Below are positions 13,871-19,970 of a stretch of DNA of 19,970 bases, in pieces (position 1 is the first letter of the stretch; each line of letters opens with the position of its first letter). Under the pieces are notes generated by a model. It saw only the letters and a program-made list of their open reading frames with translations, did no database searches and was not told the DNA's origin. Position numbers and translations under genes: made by a program. Origin of the DNA: Anaerolineales bacterium UBA2200 (GTDB taxonomy: Bacteria; Chloroflexota; Anaerolineae; UBA2200); NCBI GenBank assembly GCA_002327925.1, contig DCVA01000009.1, positions 1-19,970 of the forward strand, written 5' to 3'.

Positions 13871-15543
13871 TCCGAAAGAATGACCCATCCGGGGATAGCC
13901 GACTCGGCCCGTCAACCAGCGGCAATAGTGGACGAACCAGTTGTAGTGGAGAGGAACTTGGTCAGGCAGTCGAGTCCAGCACGACCTGGCTTGAATCCCA
14001 TATAGAGTTCGTCAATTCGCTCAATGTCTATCCCGTTCCAGACGGAGACACTGGTACGAACATGTACCTCACGATGCAGGCTGCCCTGCGTGAGGTATCC
14101 ACCGTAACCGACACCTCCGTCGGCGCCGTTGCCCACGCCATCGCCCACGGAGCGCTGATGGGCGCCCGCGGCAATTCGGGTGTCATCCTGTCTCAAATCT
14201 GGCGCGGGATTGCCAAACGCCTGGACTCCCGGTCACACCTTACCGCCAAGGACTGGGCTCAGGCTCTGCTGGACGGCGCAGCTACAGCCTACAAGGGAGT
14301 AATGCGACCAGTCGAAGGCACCATCTTGACCGTCGTGCGTGAAGCGGCGGACGCTGCTGCCCGGGCAGAAACCGAGAGTTCCGACCTTATCTACGTAACG
14401 GACTGTGCCCTGCAGCAGGCCTTGACGACCCTCCAGCGCACGCCAGATCTGCTGCCCGTGCTTAAGGAAGCCGGGGTCGTCGATGCGGGAGGACAGGGTC
14501 TGTGTTTCATTTTGGAGGGTTTCTTGCACTACTTTCGCGGCGAGCAGCCCGCTGTGGTCTCCAGTCGCCGAACAGCTTCCCGGGTTGTGCAAGAGAACGT
14601 TGCGGGAGGGCAATACGGGTATGATATACAGTTCCTGATCTCCGGTCAGGACTTGCCCATAGACGAGATCCGCAACACCATCATGTCTATGGGCGACAGC
14701 GTACTCGTCGTAGGCGATCCCTCGTTGATCAAGGTGCACGTGCATTCAGACAATCCCGGGCAGGTCATGACCTATGCTACAAGCCAGGGGACCCTGCGCG
14801 ATATTGTGCTTGAGAACATGCAGGAGCAGTACCAGCAATTCATCACCAAGCAGGACCCAAAACCACCCCAGATTGCCCGCCCGCTTAGTGACATCTCCAT
14901 TATCGCGGTGGTTAATGGCGATGGCCTGCGACGGGTCTTTGAGAGTCTGGGCGCTGGAGCCATAGTAGCAGGTGGCCAGACGATGAATCCCAGCACCAAG
15001 GAGCTGATCGAGGCTGTCTCGAGCCTTCCTACATCTCAGGCTATCATCTTGCCTAACAACCCCAACGTAATCCTTACCGCCCAGCAGGCCCAGCACGTGT
15101 CCACGAAGCATATCGCCGTTGTACCCACCAAGACTATCCCGCAAGGGATCAGCGCCTTGTTGGCATTCAACTATCAGGCCGACCTCAAGAGCAATGCCGA
15201 CCTGATGGAGCGTGCCTGTGCCCAGATTCAGACTATCGAAGTAACCAGCGCTGTCCGCTCGGTCCAGATCAATGGCATGCAGATTCGTGAGGGACAATTC
15301 ATCGGCCTGCTGAATGGTGACCTAGTGGAGGCCAGCAATGACATAGTGCAGGTCACCCAGGCCATGCTCCAGAGACTGGACATGAGCTGGTACGAGATCA
15401 TTACCGTCTACTGGGGGGCCGACGTTGCCGAGCCGCAGGCCCAGGAGTTGGTGTCATGGATCAAGCGCCGCTACCCGGACAAGGAAGCAGAGCTGGTGGA
15501 GGGCAAGCAGCCATATTACCACTACATCATCTCCGTCGAATGA
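13867..15543 (+). CDS. fakA: FakA/YloV-type fatty acid kinase, DAK2 domain protein
   Basis: A 558-residue protein of the FakA (YloV) family, the ATP-binding subunit that phosphorylates fatty acids presented by FakB. The DAK2 kinase domain spans about 30-230: NVYPVPDGDTGTNM (53-66), with Asp59, Asp61 and Asn65 placed to bind magnesium, and GARGNSGVILSQ (99-110) for nucleotide binding. The middle and C-terminal parts (about 310-558) are the FakA dimer and FakB-contacting region, with VYWGADV near the end. The start is TTG at 13867, with TGGAGG six bases upstream and no other early in-frame start. This gives about 20 residues more at the N-terminus than typical FakA, a Ser/Gly/Asn-rich tail. fakB follows 22 bases later, so the complete kinase is encoded here. 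Acyl phosphates made this way feed phospholipid synthesis. Confidence 0.92.
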   Translation: MIRKNDPSGDSRLGPSTSGNSGRTSCSGEELGQAVESSTTWLESHIEFVNSLNVYPVPDGDTGTNMYLTMQAALREVSTVTDTSVGAVAHAIAHGALMGARGNSGVILSQIWRGIAKRLDSRSHLTAKDWAQALLDGAATAYKGVMRPVEGTILTVVREAADAAARAETESSDLIYVTDCALQQALTTLQRTPDLLPVLKEAGVVDAGGQGLCFILEGFLHYFRGEQPAVVSSRRTASRVVQENVAGGQYGYDIQFLISGQDLPIDEIRNTIMSMGDSVLVVGDPSLIKVHVHSDNPGQVMTYATSQGTLRDIVLENMQEQYQQFITKQDPKPPQIARPLSDISIIAVVNGDGLRRVFESLGAGAIVAGGQTMNPSTKELIEAVSSLPTSQAIILPNNPNVILTAQQAQHVSTKHIAVVPTKTIPQGISALLAFNYQADLKSNADLMERACAQIQTIEVTSAVRSVQINGMQIREGQFIGLLNGDLVEASNDIVQVTQAMLQRLDMSWYEIITVYWGADVAEPQAQELVSWIKRRYPDKEAELVEGKQPYYHYIISVE

Positions 15544-15565
15544 CGGCCCATCAAGGAGACAATGC

Positions 15566-16402
15566 ATGATCAAGATCGTGACGGATAGCTCTTCAGATAT
15601 CTCGCCCAGCCTCTGCGCCGAGCTAGGCGTTAGCGTTGTTCCTGTCAGAATCACCTTCGGGGGTAAGACTTACTACGACGGCGTCGACATCGACCGAACC
15701 ACGTTCTATCAGCACTTGGGCAAGAGCTCGGTACTTCCGACACTCGCGCCGCCATCGGTCGAGGAGTTGCAGGAGACCTACGGCCGATTGCTCAAGGTGA
15801 CGGACCAGATCCTTTCAATACACAGCTCCTCCCGACTGAACAAGACGGCGCTGGTCGCGCAGCAGGCATCCAAGCTGTTCCTGGGACGCACCAAGATTAC
15901 GGTCGTGGACTCCCGAATGATCTCCTGGGGCCTCGAGACAGTTGTGTCCGCAGCCGCGTCCGCTGCCAAGAAGGGAGCGTCCAGCGATGAGATCGTTCGC
16001 TTGCTGCGCGGCTTGATCCCGCACATTTACATGGTATTCTTCGCCGAAAATTCCGACTACCTCGAACGTCAGTCACACCCGGGTCGTGGGCGCATGTTCA
16101 GCGACAACCTTCCAGGCGCGCGTCCGTTGCTGATTGTGGAAGATGGTGAAATCGTATCCATGGAAAAGGTGCGTACGCGAGGCAAGTCGCTGGACCGGTT
16201 GTTCGAGTTCGTAGCGGAATTTGCGCATTTTGAGCAGGCCGCCATCCTCCAGGGCAGAGCATCGGAAGACACTCAGCTACTGTTCCAGCGTCTAACCGAA
16301 GCCTTTCCAAAAAGGAGGCTCGATGTTCGACCTTATGGCCCAGCGTTGGCCACGTACCTCGGGCCTGACGCCCTGGGCGTAGCTGTGTATGAGGGGATCT
16401 AG
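15566..16402 (+). CDS. fakB: DegV/FakB family fatty-acid-binding protein
   Basis: A 278-residue DegV-fold protein, the lipid carrier partner of FakA. IVTDSSSDI (4-12) and SIHSSSRLNKT (84-94) are the two family motifs that hold the carboxylate head group. The usual T-S-Q-P-S segment reads LPTLAPPS (58-65), a mild departure that could affect which fatty acid is bound. VVDSRMISWGLE is the expected helix cap. The same frame stays open further upstream inside fakA, but ATG at 15566 is chosen because AAGGAG (15553-15558) sits seven bases ahead and the protein then begins with the first strand. The position directly after fakA supports a FakAB pair. DegV proteins elsewhere have other lipid ligands, so the exact ligand is open. 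Confidence 0.9.
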   Translation: MIKIVTDSSSDISPSLCAELGVSVVPVRITFGGKTYYDGVDIDRTTFYQHLGKSSVLPTLAPPSVEELQETYGRLLKVTDQILSIHSSSRLNKTALVAQQASKLFLGRTKITVVDSRMISWGLETVVSAAASAAKKGASSDEIVRLLRGLIPHIYMVFFAENSDYLERQSHPGRGRMFSDNLPGARPLLIVEDGEIVSMEKVRTRGKSLDRLFEFVAEFAHFEQAAILQGRASEDTQLLFQRLTEAFPKRRLDVRPYGPALATYLGPDALGVAVYEGI

Positions 16403-16431
16403 CTCGCCCTGGTTCGTGGCTGAGGCCGTCT

Positions 16432-18855
16432 ATGAGCGTTGATGTCGACAGGCTGCTGGCAATCCTGACGGCCGAACGCCACGATGGCTGTCGTGACCGT
16501 ATCGTCATCGGTGGTCTCGGCAAGCTGGCTGAGACCTGGCTGCGGCAGCAATCAGCGAATGCTGCACAGGATGCACACACACCTGAGGCGACGCGGGTTT
16601 TGCGGGGGCTGCTCCGCTACGCTGCCAAGTCACCCGCCGAACGATCACTCCTCCTGGACACAGCCACCAAGCGCCTGCAGTCCACGCCCACCAGAACACG
16701 AGCTCCCTCACCCAGGGTCAGGGCGGCTCGCACCCCCGCCGCTTCGGACTCGGTGTTGGAGCCGGATCTGTCTTCTCCCATTACGGCAATCCGAGGGATG
16801 AGGACCGCCAACGCACGCTGCCTCCGGCGTCGGGGTGTCAAAACCATTCGAGACCTCCTGTACTACTTTCCTCACCGCTACGATGACTACACTCACCTGA
16901 AAACCACCGCTGAATTGCAGTATGGCGAGGAGGTGACCCTCGTCGGCGTGGTTGAGGAAGCCCAGAACGTATCCACGCGCCGTGGTCACAGGCTGACCAA
17001 GGCAGTGCTCTCAGACAGCAGCGGTTTTGTCGAGGCCACGTGGTTCAACCAGCCGTACCTCCTTCGGCAGTTGACCCGTGGGCGCCGCATTGTGATCAGT
17101 GGACGTGTAGACCAGTACATGGGGCGTCTCAGCTTTCCGTCTCCCCAGTGGGAACCATGGCATGACGAGCTCGTGCATACAGGCCGGCTCGCGCCTGTAT
17201 ATCCTCTCACCGAGGGTCTGACCGCACGCGCCATGCGCAGCCTGATGAAGCCCTTTGTCAGTCAATGGGCCCCCGCTATCCCAGACTGCCTGCCGGCCGA
17301 CGTGCGCCAGAGGCTTCAGCTAGTCGATGTTAGTGCAGCCGTGTCGCAAATGCATTTCCCGGCGGATGAAGAGAGTCTGAGCCGGGCGCGGCATCGCCTC
17401 TGCTTTGAGGAATTCCTGCTGATACAACTTGGCGTGATGCAACAGCGTCAGGAATGGCGCAAGCAGGCAGGCCGAGCTCTTCGTGCCGAACCGTCCGTAA
17501 TACGAGCCTGGGGCTCCGCCCTTCCCTTTGTGTTGACCACTGCCCAGGAGCGCGTGCTGGGCGAAATCATTGACGACGTGCAGCAGCCCTATCCTATGAG
17601 CCGGCTACTGCAAGGCGATGTTGGCTCAGGCAAGACCGTCGTAGCTCTCCTTTCCATGCTGGTGGCCATTGCCAACGGCTTGCAGGCGGTGATCATGGCA
17701 CCCACCGAAGTGCTCGCCGACCAACACCATAGAACCCTGACCACCATCCTGGATGGTATGCGAGCGAGAATGGCTGATTCTCCTGACGCAGCAGCAGAGT
17801 GCGTCAGCCGTGCGAGAGTGGGCCTGCTCCGTGGCAGCCAGACCACCTCAGAGAAAGAGCAAATCCGCGGCCAGATCGCGTCCGGTCAGCTCAACGTGAT
17901 TGTCGGCACCCATGCCCTTCTCGAGGAAGGAGTCACCTTCCACGACCTGGGCCTGGCGGTGGTGGATGAGCAACACCGCTTTGGAGTCGCGCAGCGTGCC
18001 TCCCTGAGGCAGAAGGGCTACAACCCGCACATCCTGGTAATGAGCGCCACGCCCATTCCACGCACCCTGGCCCTTACCATATACGGCGACCTCGACCTAT
18101 CGATCATCGATCAACTACCTCCGCATCGGCAGATCATCCTGACTCGCTGGCTGCAGCCATCGGAGCGTCAGTCCGCCTACGACTTTGTCCGCCAGGAGGT
18201 AGAGTGCGGACGGCAGGCGTTCATCATCTGTCCGCTAATCGAGGAATCCGACAAGATCGAGGCCAAGGCTGCAGTAAATGAATACCTGCGACTCCAGGAA
18301 CAGGTGTTCCCTGATCTCAAGCTCGGGCTACTCCACGGGCGTATGAGTAGTGCGGACAAAGAGGACACCATGGCCCGTTTCCGGGGAGGCGAGTATCAGG
18401 TACTCGTGACGACACCTGTTGTTGAGGTCGGCATCGACGTCCCCAATGCCACCGTGATGCTGGTCGAGAGTGCTGACCATTTTGGCCTGGCGCAACTGCA
18501 CCAGTTCCGTGGCCGAGTAGGTCGCGGCGAGCACCAGTCGCATTGTCTTCTACTGGCCGAGGAACCCACGGCAGTGGGCAAGCAGCGGCTCAAGATTATC
18601 GAGACCACAAACGACGGCTTTCTGCTGGCTGAAGAAGATCTCAGAATGAGAGGGCCGGGCGAATTCTTCGGCACCCGCCAGAGTGGCTTGCCTGACCTCA
18701 AGGTGGCACAAATCGGAGACGTTCGGTTCCTTGAGGAAGCGCGCAGCACCGCGCAGGATATCTTCCAGCGTGACCCCTCCCTGAGCCTGCCGGAACACGG
18801 CCTCCTGGCGATCAGGGTTCACGAATTCTGGGCGGCCTCAACGGACCTGAGCTAG
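16432..18855 (+). CDS. recG: ATP-dependent DNA helicase RecG
   Basis: An 807-residue superfamily 2 helicase that remodels stalled replication forks and Holliday junctions. The wedge/OB domain begins at about 114 (ITAIRGMRTANARCL) and covers LLYYFPHRYDDY and the RGRRIVISGRVD strand. Helicase motifs are GDVGSGKT (395-402), APTEVLADQH (423-432), DEQHRFG (512-518), SATPIPRT (538-545), TTPVVEVGIDV (660-670) and QFRGRVGRG (691-699); the C-terminal RecG block DLRMRGPGEFFGTRQSG follows. It is about 110 residues longer than the usual 690, because of an N-terminal extension that is helical to about residue 82 and then Arg/Pro/Ser-rich. The start is ATG at 16432 with a weak TGAGG ahead, 29 bases after fakB. 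In Bacillus recG also lies downstream of yloV. Confidence 0.96.
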   Translation: MSVDVDRLLAILTAERHDGCRDRIVIGGLGKLAETWLRQQSANAAQDAHTPEATRVLRGLLRYAAKSPAERSLLLDTATKRLQSTPTRTRAPSPRVRAARTPAASDSVLEPDLSSPITAIRGMRTANARCLRRRGVKTIRDLLYYFPHRYDDYTHLKTTAELQYGEEVTLVGVVEEAQNVSTRRGHRLTKAVLSDSSGFVEATWFNQPYLLRQLTRGRRIVISGRVDQYMGRLSFPSPQWEPWHDELVHTGRLAPVYPLTEGLTARAMRSLMKPFVSQWAPAIPDCLPADVRQRLQLVDVSAAVSQMHFPADEESLSRARHRLCFEEFLLIQLGVMQQRQEWRKQAGRALRAEPSVIRAWGSALPFVLTTAQERVLGEIIDDVQQPYPMSRLLQGDVGSGKTVVALLSMLVAIANGLQAVIMAPTEVLADQHHRTLTTILDGMRARMADSPDAAAECVSRARVGLLRGSQTTSEKEQIRGQIASGQLNVIVGTHALLEEGVTFHDLGLAVVDEQHRFGVAQRASLRQKGYNPHILVMSATPIPRTLALTIYGDLDLSIIDQLPPHRQIILTRWLQPSERQSAYDFVRQEVECGRQAFIICPLIEESDKIEAKAAVNEYLRLQEQVFPDLKLGLLHGRMSSADKEDTMARFRGGEYQVLVTTPVVEVGIDVPNATVMLVESADHFGLAQLHQFRGRVGRGEHQSHCLLLAEEPTAVGKQRLKIIETTNDGFLLAEEDLRMRGPGEFFGTRQSGLPDLKVAQIGDVRFLEEARSTAQDIFQRDPSLSLPEHGLLAIRVHEFWAASTDLS

Positions 18856-18868
18856 AAAGAGGTGAGCA

Positions 18869-19396
18869 ATGAACGCAGCAATCTATCCCGGCAGCTTTGA
18901 TCCCATTACGAATGGCCACGTCGACATTGCGACGCGTGCTGCCGAATTGTTCGACCATGTTATCGTCGCGGTATACGATCGGCCGCTTAAGAACCTGCTC
19001 TTCTCGACCGATGAGCGCATGGCGATGGCCCGCGAGGCTCTCAGGGCGGTTCCCAATGTTACGGTGGAAAGCTATAATGGCCTTACCGCGAACTTTGCGC
19101 GAAGTGCGGGTGCGCGGGTGATTGTGCGCGGTCTCAGAGTCCTTTCCGACTTTGAGCTCGAGTTTCAGATGGCCCTTACGAACCGCAAGCTTGCGCCTGA
19201 CATCGAGACAGTGTGTCTGATCACCAGGCAGGAGAACACTTTTCTTAGCTCCAGCGTTTGCAAGGAGATTGCCTTGGTGGGCGGTTGTGTCGCCCAGATG
19301 GTTCCACCCCACGTGGCCGCGGCACTCAGCGAAAAGTTCAGCCATCTTGGGGCAGATGGGGGCGGCAGAGTCCAGATCGTCTCCCTGAGGGAGTAG
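18869..19396 (+). CDS. coaD: Phosphopantetheine adenylyltransferase
   Basis: A 175-residue enzyme making dephospho-CoA from 4'-phosphopantetheine and ATP, the penultimate step of coenzyme A synthesis. The nucleotidyltransferase motif is YPGSFDPITNGH (6-17) with Thr14 and His17; VRGLR (86-90) and FLSSSVCKEI (125-134) complete the active site. FLSSSVCKE replaces the usual SSSLVKE. The tail of about 15 residues (GADGGGRVQIVSLRE) extends past the usual end. The start is ATG with AGAGGTG seven bases ahead. It lies 13 bases after recG; rsmD, a frequent neighbour of coaD, is not present here. Confidence 0.95.
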   Translation: MNAAIYPGSFDPITNGHVDIATRAAELFDHVIVAVYDRPLKNLLFSTDERMAMAREALRAVPNVTVESYNGLTANFARSAGARVIVRGLRVLSDFELEFQMALTNRKLAPDIETVCLITRQENTFLSSSVCKEIALVGGCVAQMVPPHVAAALSEKFSHLGADGGGRVQIVSLRE

Positions 19397-19449
19397 ACAA
19401 CGCAGGCCGACCGAAGGAACCCTCTCAGACAGGAAAGGTGGTGGGTTTG

Positions 19450-19923
19450 ATGGAGATGTTGACTCTGGTAGACCGCCTCGAGGCCCTGGTGAATCAGGGG
19501 TGGCGACTGCCCTTCTCGGTCAAGACCGTGATCAATGAGAACCAGTTCTTTGAGATCATTGACCAGATGCGCGTCGCAATCCCTCAGGAGATCAAACAGG
19601 CCAACGAACTGATGGCCGAGAAGGAGCGGGTGCTCTCCTCCGCAGCGGACGAGGCGGAACGGACTATCGAGTTGGCTCGCGAGCACGCCGCGCACCTTGT
19701 GGATGATCACGACGTGATCTCGGCAGCCCAGGCAGAAGCCGAAGGAATAAAGGCCCAGGCTCGCCGTGAGGCTGCCGAGACGGTCCGCGGCGCGGACGAA
19801 TATGCTCTCGGGGTGCTATCAGACCTGGAGTCAAATCTCGCAGCGCTCTTGCAGACGACCGCCAATGGCCTCGCCAAGCTAAAGAGAGTGCGAGCGCGAC
19901 CCTCTCCCGAACGGCAAGAGTAG
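19450..19923 (+). CDS. Coiled-coil protein downstream of coaD
   Basis: A 157-residue, mostly helical protein. A short conserved-looking head (MLTLVDRLEALVNQGWRLPF, with IIDQMRVAIPQEIKQA at 36-51) is followed by a long charged helix at about 45-145, rich in Ala, Glu and Arg and without membrane segments. Similar proteins directly after coaD in Chloroflexota and Actinobacteria are often labelled ATPase or ATP-synthase-B-like or DivIVA-like because of the coiled coil, not because of shown activity. No nucleotide-binding motif is visible here. Starts at GTG 19441, TTG 19447 and ATG 19450 are all possible behind GGAAAGG (19432-19438); I chose ATG. The longer open frame reaching back into coaD is not convincing. 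The last 47 bases of the window after it hold no complete gene. Confidence 0.75.
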   Translation: MEMLTLVDRLEALVNQGWRLPFSVKTVINENQFFEIIDQMRVAIPQEIKQANELMAEKERVLSSAADEAERTIELAREHAAHLVDDHDVISAAQAEAEGIKAQARREAAETVRGADEYALGVLSDLESNLAALLQTTANGLAKLKRVRARPSPERQE

Positions 19924-19970
19924 ACAGCGCAGACTCGTCGGCCTTGTCGCGTCAAATCAAATGATAATGT

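Noticed and set aside
19258..19449. Longer version of the coiled-coil protein starting inside coaD
   Set aside because: The extra 64 residues are low-complexity Gly/Arg/Pro sequence read out of frame from coaD; good ribosome-site spacing supports a start near 19450.
19944..19968. Possible promoter at the window end (TTGTCG and GATAAT)
   Set aside because: The spacer is only 13 bases, too short for a normal sigma-70 promoter, and the downstream gene lies outside the window.

Overview
The window is gene-dense bacterial chromosome, GC-rich by eye, with 16 confident protein genes, no RNA gene, no insertion sequence and no CRISPR array. The gene content best fits an uncultured Chloroflexota-type bacterium, possibly Anaerolineae or Dehalococcoidia-like. 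The reasons are a four-cysteine L28, a RecG with a long N-terminal extension, a coiled-coil protein directly after coaD, and a FakA/FakB/Asp23 block of Firmicutes/Chloroflexota type. This placement is inference and only moderately secure.

Region 1 (25-3100, minus strand) is a three-gene operon. It encodes a PIG-L type zinc deacetylase, a membrane protein fused to a spermidine-synthase-like domain, and a DUF1461/TIGR01906 membrane protein. The genes are joined by two identical 4-bp GTGA overlaps. The first gene has a promoter placed so that its mRNA would be almost leaderless.

Region 2 (3216-10412, plus strand) starts from a promoter with a perfect TATAAT. It encodes a metallo-beta-lactamase-fold hydrolase, an SsnA-type amidohydrolase, a small two-helix membrane protein, a 1097-residue YgfK flavin/iron-sulfur oxidoreductase, and a 448-residue fusion of YqeC with MocA. 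This is the accessory set linked to selenium-dependent molybdenum hydroxylases, yet no hydroxylase subunit is present in the window. YgfK looks like a rearranged dihydropyrimidine dehydrogenase. Its pairing with an amidohydrolase suggests breakdown of a nitrogen heterocycle, by analogy with reductive pyrimidine catabolism. This is the most interesting part of the window.

Region 3 (10458-13070, plus strand) holds a HAD-IIA phosphatase, rlmN and rpe. rpe has a promoter whose expected start point falls on the A of the ATG, so it is a good leaderless-mRNA candidate.

Region 4 (13091-19970) is a housekeeping block: rpmB (minus strand), then asp23/yloU, fakA, fakB, recG, coaD and a coiled-coil gene (all plus strand). 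The order rlmN-rpe-rpmB-yloU-yloV-recG is the Bacillus-type order with several genes missing and rpmB inverted. rpe and rpmB converge on a shared bidirectional terminator. rpmB and asp23 diverge from a short intergenic region with an extended -10 promoter and an operator-like palindrome. There is no gene-free stretch longer than about 180 bases.
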